Shown: positions 1 through 5,188 of the stretch, piece by piece
How positions within the stretch are numbered: position 1 is the first letter of the stretch
Layout: every line of letters begins with the position of its first letter
Assembly: GCA_030627085.1 (NCBI GenBank)
Contig: DAOUSS010000122.1
Location: forward strand, 1 to 5,203
Length of the DNA: 5,203 nt
DNA from: Candidatus Stahliibacteriota bacterium
GTDB taxonomy: Bacteria; Hydrothermota; UBA3073
Direction: 5' to 3'
The notes under the pieces: model-generated
Databases searched by the model: none
What the model saw: only the letters and a program-made list of their open reading frames with translations
Told to the model about the DNA's origin: nothing
Translations under genes and position numbers: made by a program

Positions 1-23
1 GCTGACAGGCAAGATAAGAGGTC

Positions 24-62
24 ATTCACCCCGTTAGATAGTAAACATCTAACAGGGTGAAT
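24..62. repeat. Imperfect 16-bp inverted repeat upstream of rpmB
   Basis: The arms 24-39 (ATTCACCCCGTTAGAT) and 47-62 (ATCTAACAGGGTGAAT) pair at 15 of 16 positions, with a single C/A mismatch at 32/54. They enclose a 7-nt loop (AGTAAAC, 40-46). The hairpin sits 48 nt before the rpmB start. No T-run follows it directly; the nearest is TTTTT at 74-78, so it is not a classic intrinsic terminator. It could be a dispersed palindromic repeat like the others in this window, a 3'-end hairpin of an upstream transcript, or a leader structure for rpmB. The structure is certain; its role is not. Confidence 0.75.
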
Positions 63-97
63 CTGTGGTTAGGTTTTTGACAATACCTATCTCAACG

Positions 98-105
98 AAG
101 GGAGG
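98..105 (+). promoter_or_regulatory. Shine-Dalgarno of rpmB, decides the start
   Basis: The sequence AAGGGAGG lies 4 nt before the ATG at 110. It fixes that ATG as the rpmB start over the in-frame GTG at 65, which would add 15 residues absent from the L28 family and overlaps the upstream hairpin region. Confidence 0.85.
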
Positions 106-109
106 AATT

Positions 110-304
110 ATGGCGAAATGTGCGATATGTGGGAAGACAAGGCTTGTTGGGGCAAATGTAAGTCATGCTCACAATGTAACGAAGAAATACCAAAAACCAA
201 ATCTGCGAAAAGTAAATGTAACAATAGACGGAAAAGCCAAAAAGATATGGATTTGTGCAAAATGTCTAAAGGCAGGAAAGGCAGATGAAATCAATAGAAA
301 ATAG
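110..304 (+). CDS. rpmB: 50S ribosomal protein L28 (bL28)
   Basis: This gene encodes bL28, a small basic protein of the large ribosomal subunit. The product is 64 residues, normal for the family. It opens with MAKCAICGK, the usual L28 start, followed by the typical GANVSHAHN segment (residues 14-22). A central basic stretch containing KPNLRKVNV follows, then a WICAKCLKAGK segment near the end. Four cysteines form two CxxC pairs (C4/C7 and C49/C52), so this is the zinc-binding form of the protein. The ATG at 110 was chosen for its family-like N-terminus and its strong Shine-Dalgarno. The last 20 nt overlap the start of smpB in another frame, which suggests coupled translation of a ribosomal protein with a ribosome-rescue factor. 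No promoter can be named in the 109 nt upstream; it may lie outside the window. Confidence 0.97.
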   Translation: MAKCAICGKTRLVGANVSHAHNVTKKYQKPNLRKVNVTIDGKAKKIWICAKCLKAGKADEINRK

Positions 305-764
305 AAAGGCACGGCATATCTACTTTATTCTTGAGACATATGAGGCAGGAATTGCATTGAAAGGGAGCGAGGTAAAGTCTTTAAGGGGCGGAAAAGCAGA
401 TCTTCGGGATTCATATTGTGTGATAGAGGATGGTGAAGTATTTGCTGTGGGTATGTATATAGCTCCCTATGAAGATGCAATGGATGCAATTCCTCCTCGA
501 AGAAAGAGAAAATTACTGCTAAACAAAAGAGAAATTAAACGGTTGTATGGTAAGGTACAGGAGAAAGGATTCACGCTTATTCCTCTTTCTCTGTATTTCA
601 ATGAAAGCGGTATCGTAAAACTTAAAATTGCATTATGTAAAGGACGGGCAAAGTATGAAAAGCGTGAAAGGATAAAGGAACGCGACATGCAAAGAGAGGC
701 GAGGCGGGCATTGGGAAAAATTGGACGCAGATTAACGCAGAAAAACGCAGATACACACAGATAA
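285..764 (+). CDS. smpB: SsrA-binding protein SmpB
   Basis: SmpB binds the tRNA-like part of tmRNA (SsrA) and brings it to ribosomes stalled on broken mRNA for trans-translation. The product is 159 residues, typical of the family. Family signatures are visible in order: ENRKARH (5-11), ETYEAGIALKGSEVKSLR (17-34), GKADLRDSY (36-44), YIAPYE (58-63), RKLLLNKREI (75-84), GFTLIPLSLYF (95-105) and the basic KRERIKERD helix (126-134). The ATG at 285 gives the usual short N-terminus, with a purine-rich AGGAAAGG just upstream, inside rpmB. Residues 147-159 (GRRLTQKNADTHR) and the stop codon are encoded by a dispersed palindromic repeat beginning at 723. The distal end of the SmpB tail is therefore not ancestral sequence. 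The tail normally enters the empty mRNA channel, so an altered end is worth noting, although the core KERD region is intact. The identity is very secure. Confidence 0.97.
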   Translation: MKSIENRKARHIYFILETYEAGIALKGSEVKSLRGGKADLRDSYCVIEDGEVFAVGMYIAPYEDAMDAIPPRRKRKLLLNKREIKRLYGKVQEKGFTLIPLSLYFNESGIVKLKIALCKGRAKYEKRERIKERDMQREARRALGKIGRRLTQKNADTHR

Positions 765-823
765 ATAAAGAAAATAATTCTTTAATACAGAAAATCCATA
801 CAAATCTGCGCTAATTTGCGTCC
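723..823. repeat. Palindromic repeat of the CGCAGATT type, smpB/amidase junction
   Basis: The left arm 723-740 (GGACGCAGATTAACGCAG) is complementary to the right arm 806-823. Seventeen of 18 positions pair, one of them G-T, with one A/C mismatch at 735/811. Within the left half, four direct units of 10 nt follow one another: ACGCAGATTA (725-734), ACGCAGAAAA (735-744), ACGCAGATAC (745-754) and ACACAGATAA (755-764). The element supplies the smpB C-terminus and stop and fills almost the whole gap before the amidase gene. It has no ORF of its own, so it behaves like a small non-autonomous palindromic element. Confidence 0.85.
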
Positions 824-836
824 TCAAAATGAAAAT

Positions 837-1898
837 ATGCTAAAGATACTCTTCTTTTTATGTCTGTATATAGCAAGTTATAAAGGTAATAATGTTCAGG
901 TTACGGTAAAAGAGCTGAATGGTTCTCAATACATAAATTTAGAACCAATATCTCAACTTCTTGGCAGCAAGATAAATTATCTTGAAAAGAGCGGGAGGAT
1001 ATTCTGGCAAAAGGGAAACTTAACCATTATTTTAACAGACGGTTCGCCATGGGTGCTTTTAAATGGAAAACCATATAACTTTCCGTTACCTGCAAAAAAA
1101 CAGGAGGATGAGGTATTTCTACATTCTTCCATGCTTATACCATTACTGAAAAGTGGCTTTAATTTGGTAGCGGAGCAAGGAGACAATGGTATAATAATAT
1201 TTGACCAAAAAGTGGAGATTAAAAATGTTGTAATAGACGCAGGACATGGAGGCAGAGACCCGGGTGCAGTCGGACCTAAAAAGACCAAAGAGAAAGATAT
1301 TGTGCTAAAAATCGCACGAATAGTTGCCAGTGAGTTAAAAAAGGCTGGAATTAACTGTATATTGACGAGAGATAAAGACGAATTTATATCTCTTGAGAAA
1401 AGGACTAAAATTGCAAATCAAAATGGTGCAAACCTTTTTGTCTCAATACATCTGAATGCCTGTAGGAGTAGAAAAACGCACGGCTGTGAAGTATATTTTT
1501 TATCTCGTGCAAGAACAGATTGGGAAAGGGCAGTAGAGGCAAGGGAAAATAGCGTAATAAAATTTGAAGAGAGAGAACTGGGAGCAGACCTCGAGTCTAT
1601 ATTGTGGGATCTTGCACAGACAGAGTATCTCTCAGAATCGAAAGAACTCGCAGGATATATCTTAAAATCTATAACAAAAAAGGAAAACATAAAGTCAATA
1701 GGTGTAAAACAGGCAAATTTCTTTGTTTTGAGGGGCACATATATGCCCGCGGTACTGATTGAGGCGGAGTTTCTTTCTAATCCTCAATGTGAAAAAAAAT
1801 TAAGGAAGGAATGGTTCATAAGAAATATTGCGTTAGGAATAGTAGAAGGAATTAAGAAATTCAAGACAGGCTACGAAAAACAAATGAATTATGAATAA
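837..1898 (+). CDS. N-acetylmuramoyl-L-alanine amidase (Amidase_3) with copper-amine-oxidase-like N-terminal domain
   Basis: This zinc amidase cleaves the bond between N-acetylmuramic acid and L-alanine in peptidoglycan, outside the cytoplasm. From the ATG at 837 it has 353 residues. A short hydrophobic N-terminus (MLKILFFLCLYIAS) looks like a signal peptide or anchor. Residues about 20-124 resemble the copper amine oxidase N-terminal-like domain often used as a wall-binding or stalk module. Residues about 129-345 are the catalytic Amidase_3 domain. DAGHGGRDPG carries H137, TKEKDIVLK carries E152, VSIHLNA carries H205, and PAVLIEAEFLSN carries the catalytic E309. All four are intact. Between H205 and E309 lies a long charged insert with ARENS and LESILWDLAQTEYLSESKELA, like the regulatory helix of AmiB/AmiC-type enzymes. 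The start is uncertain: no Shine-Dalgarno precedes 837, and the alternative in-frame TTG at 816 lies inside a repeat arm. The 3' end overlaps murI by 8 nt. Confidence 0.93.
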   Translation: MLKILFFLCLYIASYKGNNVQVTVKELNGSQYINLEPISQLLGSKINYLEKSGRIFWQKGNLTIILTDGSPWVLLNGKPYNFPLPAKKQEDEVFLHSSMLIPLLKSGFNLVAEQGDNGIIIFDQKVEIKNVVIDAGHGGRDPGAVGPKKTKEKDIVLKIARIVASELKKAGINCILTRDKDEFISLEKRTKIANQNGANLFVSIHLNACRSRKTHGCEVYFLSRARTDWERAVEARENSVIKFEERELGADLESILWDLAQTEYLSESKELAGYILKSITKKENIKSIGVKQANFFVLRGTYMPAVLIEAEFLSNPQCEKKLRKEWFIRNIALGIVEGIKKFKTGYEKQMNYE

Positions 1899-2673
1899 AC
1901 CGATTGGCATATTTGATTCTGGAATAGGCGGATTAACCGTTGCCAGAGAGATCATAAAGACTCTCCCCTATGAAGACATCATCTATTTTGGTGATACTGC
2001 AAGGGTCCCATACGGCTCAAAATCGAAGGAAACGATAACAAGATTTTCAAAGGAGATCGTAGACTTTCTTCTGGGGAAAAAAGTAAAACTCATAGTAGTA
2101 GCATGCAATACAGCATCAAGCAATGCCCTGCCGGAGCTTGAAAGTAACTATAAGGACATACCGTTCGTGGGAGTCGTAAAACCAAGTGTCAAAAAGGCTC
2201 TTTCGCTGGCAAAGAGGGTTATTGGCGTGATTGGAACAAGGGCTACCATAGAATCCGGTATATACTCAACTGTACTGGGAGATAGATTTAAGATAGTACA
2301 AAAATCTTGTCCTCTTTTTGTTCCACTTGTAGAAGAAGGGTTTATAAATACTCCATTCACAAGGGAAATAACAGAGTTTTACTTAAATCCATTGCAGAAA
2401 GAAAATGTAGACGCACTTATTCTGGGATGTACACATTATCCTATGTTAAAGAATGTTATAGGAGATGTTCTGGGGGAAGAGGTAAATCTCGTGGATTCCG
2501 CTGTTGAGGTAGCAACATTTGTCGGTGAACTTCTCGATACAGAGGGTACAAAAAATAATAGAAGGACTCCCACTTATAGCTTTTATTTCAGTGATATTCC
2601 GCAAAATTTAAGTAAAATGGTGGATAGATTTCTGGGGAGAAAAGTAGAAATTGAGAAGGTATTTCTTGGTTAG
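1891..2673 (+). CDS. murI: Glutamate racemase
   Basis: MurI converts L-glutamate to D-glutamate in the cytoplasm, providing the D-Glu that MurD adds to the peptidoglycan stem peptide. The product is 260 residues, normal for the family. The N-terminal IGIFDSGIGGLTVAREI (5-21) is the family signature and carries the catalytic-loop Asp9. YFGDTARVPYGSKS (32-45) is the second signature. VVACNTASSNAL (69-80) holds catalytic Cys72, and ILGCTHYPML (177-186) holds the second catalytic Cys180 with His182. GVVKPSV and GVIGTRATI match conserved strands. The ATG at 1891 gives the standard start and overlaps the amidase stop by 8 nt. The deacetylase start lies one base after its own stop, so the three cell-wall genes are very likely co-transcribed and translationally coupled. 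Confidence 0.97.
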   Translation: MNKPIGIFDSGIGGLTVAREIIKTLPYEDIIYFGDTARVPYGSKSKETITRFSKEIVDFLLGKKVKLIVVACNTASSNALPELESNYKDIPFVGVVKPSVKKALSLAKRVIGVIGTRATIESGIYSTVLGDRFKIVQKSCPLFVPLVEEGFINTPFTREITEFYLNPLQKENVDALILGCTHYPMLKNVIGDVLGEEVNLVDSAVEVATFVGELLDTEGTKNNRRTPTYSFYFSDIPQNLSKMVDRFLGRKVEIEKVFLG

Positions 2674-2674
2674 A

Positions 2675-3508
2675 ATGGATATCTTATTCAATATTCCTAT
2701 ATTGCTTTACCACAGTATAGCGCCGTTTGAACTGAGCGGTGTTTGGATATCAAAGACGAGGTTTGAAAAACAGATAAGATGGCTCTCTAAAAATCAATTT
2801 AGATGCATTAAACCACCTGACATTTTTGTTGATGATCATCTTCCGAAATCAGTAGTCATTACATTTGACGATGGATATAACAATTTTTATAAAAACGCTC
2901 TTCCAGTATTACTTAAATATGGTTTCACCACTACAATATTTGTGGTATCCTATTATGCAGGCAAAATGAACTCCTGGGACGCAGGCATAACCAAACATAC
3001 ACATATGGAATGGGATAAGCTCAGAGAATTATCCAGATTGGGATTTGAAATTGCCTCTCATACACATACACATCCTGACCTTACAAATCTTTCAAGGAAA
3101 GGAATACAAAGGGAATTAGAGTTCTCTAAAAAAACGATAGAAGACAAAATCGGTAAACCCGTAGAATTTCTCTCGTATCCGTTTGGTCGACATTCAAAAC
3201 TTGTACGAGATTGTGCCAAAGAATCAGGATATAGTGCCTGCTTTTGCTCAAATCCATTTTCAAGGGATAGATGGGCAATAGGCAGAATGGGAATATATGT
3301 TATTGATACTATGAAAGAGTACAGGACCAAGCTTTCTCCACGGAGGAAGGAAGCTTTTTATCGGATTGAAGGGATTAAAAATAATGCAATAAACTTTGTC
3401 GCAAGAGGAACCCCATTATGGAATAGCATAATTAAACAGAAGAAACCACAGATGACACAAGATTATGGAAACACAAATACCACGAATGAGACAAATTATC
3501 ACGAATAA
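2675..3508 (+). CDS. Polysaccharide deacetylase, NodB homology domain (carbohydrate esterase family 4)
   Basis: This is a metal-dependent deacetylase of N- or O-acetylated carbohydrate; the substrate is unknown. The 277-residue product starts MDILFNIPILLYHSI, the usual opening of this family (IP.LLYH). VVITFDDGYNNF (residues 60-71) carries D65/D66: the general base and a metal ligand. EIASHTHTHPDL (125-136) supplies the metal-binding histidines H129 and H133. FLSYPFGR (165-172) is the third NodB motif. There is no clear cleavable signal peptide. The ATG at 2675 is one base after the murI stop; an in-frame TTG at 2651 would add eight residues inside murI and is less likely. The place after amidase and murI suggests an envelope polymer, but that is inference. 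The last ~22 residues (from about KKPQMTQ) and the stop are encoded by a dispersed repeat, so the functional domain probably ends before residue 256. Confidence 0.93.
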   Translation: MDILFNIPILLYHSIAPFELSGVWISKTRFEKQIRWLSKNQFRCIKPPDIFVDDHLPKSVVITFDDGYNNFYKNALPVLLKYGFTTTIFVVSYYAGKMNSWDAGITKHTHMEWDKLRELSRLGFEIASHTHTHPDLTNLSRKGIQRELEFSKKTIEDKIGKPVEFLSYPFGRHSKLVRDCAKESGYSACFCSNPFSRDRWAIGRMGIYVIDTMKEYRTKLSPRRKEAFYRIEGIKNNAINFVARGTPLWNSIIKQKKPQMTQDYGNTNTTNETNYHE

Positions 3509-3530
3509 AATTAATTCGTGTAATTCGTGT
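3444..3530. repeat. Palindromic repeat of the CACGAATTACACGAAT type, end of the deacetylase gene
   Basis: CACGAAT occurs at 3481-3487 and 3500-3506, and its complement ATTCGTG occurs at 3514-3520 and 3523-3529. Nested pairing is therefore possible: the inner pair with a 7-nt loop, the outer pair enclosing it. The upstream part (ACCACAGATGACACAAGATT from 3445) is a degenerate tract of the CACAGAT kind. The element contains the last codons and stop of the deacetylase. The stretch 3518-3529 is the exact reverse complement of 5192-5203 at the window end, which shows that the family is dispersed. Confidence 0.8.
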
Positions 3531-3578
3531 TAAAAATCTAAAACCATATATTTGCTTTTTGATATTTGATATTACTAT

Positions 3579-3586
3579 GGGGGGGG
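3579..3586 (+). promoter_or_regulatory. Eight-G tract serving as Shine-Dalgarno of rpiB
   Basis: Eight consecutive G residues lie 4 nt before the rpiB ATG. Nothing else near the start resembles a ribosome binding site. GGGGG can pair with the CCUCC of 16S rRNA with one G-U pair, so the tract can act as the Shine-Dalgarno. Homopolymers of this length tend to slip in replication. Confidence 0.6.
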
Positions 3587-3590
3587 TATT

Positions 3591-4124
3591 ATGAAAGTTA
3601 TAATCGGAGCAGATCATAGAGGAGTTGAGTTAAAGAAGAAAGTAATGACAATACTCGACGATAAAAAGATAGATTATGAGGATACAGGCGTCTCCACTAC
3701 TAAGTCAGTAGATTATCCGGATATTGCAATTCCACTTGCAGAACGTGTAGCAAAAGGAGAATTTGAAAGAGGAATACTTATATGCAATACAGGTATTGGT
3801 ATGTGTATTGCGGCAAACAAGGTGAAGGGGGCGTATGCGGCATTATGTCTCTCCTCTAAGATGGCGGAATACGCAAGGAAACACAACAACGCTAATATAA
3901 TGGCTTTATCTGGTGAACACATAAACGATGATGATCTTGAAAGAATGCTCACACTGTTCATAGAAACTGAATTTGAAGGTAAGAGGCATCAAAAGAGGTT
4001 TGATAAGATTGCCGAGAAGGAAAATGAGTGGGTTTCGAAAGAAGATGTTTTAAAACTGCAGAAAGAGCTGAAGAAATGGGAGAAAGAAGCGCGTCACTGG
4101 CAATCCCGTGCTTGGAGGAGATAG
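3591..4124 (+). CDS. rpiB: Ribose-5-phosphate isomerase B with a C-terminal helical extension
   Basis: RpiB interconverts ribose 5-phosphate and ribulose 5-phosphate in the cytoplasmic pentose phosphate pathway; LacA/LacB galactose-6-phosphate isomerases share the fold. The 177-residue product has IIGADHRGVELKK (4-16, with D8 and H9), SVDYPDIA (39-46) and ILICNTGIGMCIAANKVKG (62-80, catalytic Cys65). It also has ARKHNNANIMALS (95-107, with H98) and GKRHQKRFDKI (130-140), whose arginines fit the phosphate-binding positions. Two things are unusual. The loop reads CNTGIG where CGTGIG or CGSGIG is usual, and residues 143-177 add about 30 amino acids beyond the usual ~145-150. This tail is strongly charged, rich in Lys, Glu and Trp, and probably helical. 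The start is the only sensible ATG, just after the G tract. The gene stands apart from the preceding genes by an 82-nt gap containing a repeat, so it may have its own promoter, but none is convincing. Confidence 0.94.
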   Translation: MKVIIGADHRGVELKKKVMTILDDKKIDYEDTGVSTTKSVDYPDIAIPLAERVAKGEFERGILICNTGIGMCIAANKVKGAYAALCLSSKMAEYARKHNNANIMALSGEHINDDDLERMLTLFIETEFEGKRHQKRFDKIAEKENEWVSKEDVLKLQKELKKWEKEARHWQSRAWRR

Positions 4125-4135
4125 AGAGAAAATTA

Positions 4136-4163
4136 GTTATTAGGTTAGTTGGTTATTAGGTAA
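4136..4163. repeat. Short direct repeat GTTATTAGGT
   Basis: GTTATTAGGTTA (4136-4147) recurs as GTTATTAGGTAA (4152-4163), 16 nt further on, matching at 11 of 12 positions. It lies directly after the rpiB stop and before the tandem hairpins. It is AT-rich and simple, with no evident function. Confidence 0.6.
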
Positions 4164-4167
4164 TTAT

Positions 4168-4224
4168 GTAGGCACGATTTCAAATCGTGCAATATATAAA
4201 GGTAGGTACAAAGGCAATTTGTGC
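4168..4224. repeat. Two tandem copies of a 23-nt palindromic repeat
   Basis: Both copies (4168-4190 and 4202-4224) begin GTAGG, end GTGC and agree at 16 of 23 positions. Copy 1 contains a perfect inverted repeat: GCACGATTT (4172-4180), one C, then AAATCGTGC (4182-4190). Copy 2 pairs GTACAAA (4206-4212) with TTTGTGC (4218-4224), including one T-G pair. The differences between copies keep pairing at two stem positions: G-C became A-T and T-A became A-T. The pair lies in the convergent gap between rpiB and the TPR gene. Confidence 0.8.
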
Positions 4225-4233
4225 TGGTTTTTT
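4206..4233 (+). terminator. Possible rho-independent terminator of rpiB
   Basis: The second hairpin (stem 4206-4212 with 4218-4224, loop GGCAA) is followed after TGG by six T residues (4228-4233). The stem is AT-rich and weak, and the T-run starts three bases late, so this is only a plausible terminator. Its T-run overlaps the stop codon of the convergent TPR gene. Confidence 0.4.
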
Positions 4234-4960
4234 AATCTGTATTAAAAGTACCTTCTAATTCAGGTGGTATTTCCACACGGATAACAGTGCTCATACCCTC
4301 AAGAAACGCTATCTTTTCCTCAGCTTGCTTTGCAAGGTCTGTTCCAGAATAGGTATCATATATCTTTTTATAAATCTCTATTGAGCTATTTACATCACCT
4401 ATTGCCTCCTTTAATTCTGCCATTTTCAGATATGATTCCTGTGCAAAGTATGAATCAGGAAATCTTCTTATTATTTCCTCGTAGGATTTAACTGCCTTGT
4501 CTATTTCTCCCTGCTGTGCCCAGCAGACACCTATACCAAGAAGGGCTGCTGGAGCAAGAATAGGATCCTTTGAGGTTGATAAAAACTCATTAAAATATTT
4601 TATAGCATCGTCAGGCTTTCCCTGGAGCTGTGTAAGATGTGCTATAAAATAGATTGCCTTCTTCCCTGCTGGTGTTTTTGTATAGTTACTGCGTATGGTC
4701 TCAAATTCCATATATGCATTCTGAAAATCTCCTTTGAGATATATAAGTTCTGCTTGCATCAGTTTACTATCTGCTTCTTCACCCACATTCCTCCAGTAGC
4801 CCTGCAAGAGGGGAATCACAACAAGTACAACAATTATGCCTATAGCTATTCCTATGGTGATATTCTTGTGGTATTTTGCATATTCAAGAAGCTTTATCTC
4901 TGTATCCACAAATTTGTCATGTTTTAGGTCCTTTTTGGTTATCTTCTTATGCCTTGCCAT
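4232..4960 (-). CDS. Membrane-anchored tetratricopeptide-repeat protein, YfgM-like architecture
   Basis: The 242-residue protein has a basic cytoplasmic start (MARHKKITKKDLKHDKF) and a conserved-looking amphipathic segment (about 19-32). One hydrophobic transmembrane helix follows (about 33-53, ITIGIAIGIIVVLVVIPLL), then a long extracytoplasmic part. From about residue 60 to 220 it consists of TPR-type helix pairs. Typical pieces are AELIYLKGDFQNAYMEFETI (70-89), QGKPDDAIKYFNEFL (113-127), GEIDKAVKSYEEIIRRFPDS (151-170) and GDVNSSIEIYKKIYDTYSGT (188-207). The C-terminus is short and acidic. The topology and repeats match YfgM-type proteins, which sit beside SecYEG and help periplasmic chaperone networks, but a general scaffold role is equally possible. 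The start at 4960 is decided by the strong GGGGAGGA just upstream; an in-frame GTG at 4993 lies inside a repeat and is rejected. The gene has its own promoter and converges on rpiB. Confidence 0.85.
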   Translation of the reverse strand: MARHKKITKKDLKHDKFVDTEIKLLEYAKYHKNITIGIAIGIIVVLVVIPLLQGYWRNVGEEADSKLMQAELIYLKGDFQNAYMEFETIRSNYTKTPAGKKAIYFIAHLTQLQGKPDDAIKYFNEFLSTSKDPILAPAALLGIGVCWAQQGEIDKAVKSYEEIIRRFPDSYFAQESYLKMAELKEAIGDVNSSIEIYKKIYDTYSGTDLAKQAEEKIAFLEGMSTVIRVEIPPELEGTFNTD

Positions 4961-4962
4961 AA

Positions 4963-4970
4963 ATCCTCCC
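4963..4970 (-). promoter_or_regulatory. Shine-Dalgarno of the TPR gene
   Basis: Read on the minus strand, GGGGAGGA lies a few bases before the ATG at 4960. It fixes the start and lies between that start and the inner arm of the CCACAGAG repeat. Confidence 0.8.
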
Positions 4971-4978
4971 CTCAATTT

Positions 4979-5146
4979 AACCACAGAGAACACAGAGGGT
5001 GGAAATGCAAAAATTAAATATCAAAATGCAAAATGCCAGATTAAAAATCAAAAACTTAAGAGAGTCCCGTTTTGCAGTTGCGCTTTTATATGTAATTTTG
5101 ATATTTACATTTTGATTTTTGATTTAACTTTGTGACCTCTGTGGTT
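4979..5146. repeat. Composite palindromic repeat of the CCACAGAG type in the TPR gene leader
   Basis: The outer arms AACCACAGAG (4979-4988) and CTCTGTGGTT (5137-5146) are a perfect 10-bp inverted repeat. After two mismatches, pairing continues for about seven more positions (4991-4997 with 5128-5134, one G-T). Inside, AAATATCAAAAT (5016-5027) and ATTTTGATATTT (5095-5106) form a second perfect 12-bp inverted repeat. TAAAAATCAAAA near 5042 can also pair with the TTTTGATTTTTGA-like tract near 5110. The left arm repeats internally as ACCACAGAG/AACACAGAG. It has no credible ORF. The TTTTTGATATTTGATATT tract before rpiB (from about 3556) resembles the inner part. Confidence 0.8.
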
Positions 5147-5150
5147 TTGT

Positions 5151-5179
5151 ATTATACCATATCCTTCTTAAAAAGTCAA
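5151..5179 (-). promoter_or_regulatory. Sigma-70-type promoter for the TPR gene
   Basis: On the minus strand, TTGACT (5174-5179) and TATAAT (5151-5156) are separated by exactly 17 bp (5157-5173). This is a near-perfect housekeeping promoter. The expected start of transcription, about 5144-5145, falls at the very edge of the CCACAGAG repeat, giving an untranslated leader of about 185 nt that contains the whole element. Confidence 0.75.
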
Positions 5180-5188
5180 GAAAAAAGA

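Noticed and set aside
77..82. TTGACA, a perfect -35 box upstream of rpmB
   Set aside because: At 17 bp spacing the -10 position falls on GGGAGG, the ribosome binding site, and no TATAAT-like box is nearby.
65..109. Longer rpmB start at a GTG
   Set aside because: It adds 15 residues not found in L28 and ignores the strong Shine-Dalgarno before the ATG at 110.
723..823. CRISPR-like array because of repeated units
   Set aside because: The units are 10 nt and contiguous, with no unique spacers of 30 or so bases, and no cas gene is present.
816..836. TTG start for the amidase
   Set aside because: It lies inside the repeat arm, has no Shine-Dalgarno and puts a polar segment before the hydrophobic N-terminus. 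The ATG at 837 is preferred but not proven.
977..1288. Minus-strand open frame inside the amidase gene (also those at 467-688, 1418-1738, 2148-2360, 3058-3330 and 3713-3961)
   Set aside because: All lie opposite well-supported conserved genes, show no recognisable domain, and are shadows of the coding strand.
2651..2674. TTG start for the deacetylase inside murI
   Set aside because: The ATG at 2675 directly gives the family-like N-terminus; the extra eight residues are simply murI sequence in another frame.
3552..3578. Possible rpiB promoter TTGCTT...TACTAT
   Set aside because: Spacing is only 15 bp and both boxes are poor matches in an AT-rich tract that also resembles repeat sequence.
4961..4993. 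GTG start extending the TPR protein by 11 residues
   Set aside because: The extension is encoded by the repeat arm and the Shine-Dalgarno itself; the ATG at 4960 has ideal spacing to GGGGAGGA.
4836..5135. Plus-strand open frame covering the TPR gene start and the repeat
   Set aside because: It is antisense to the TPR gene and its leader, shows no family likeness, and its second half is palindromic repeat sequence.
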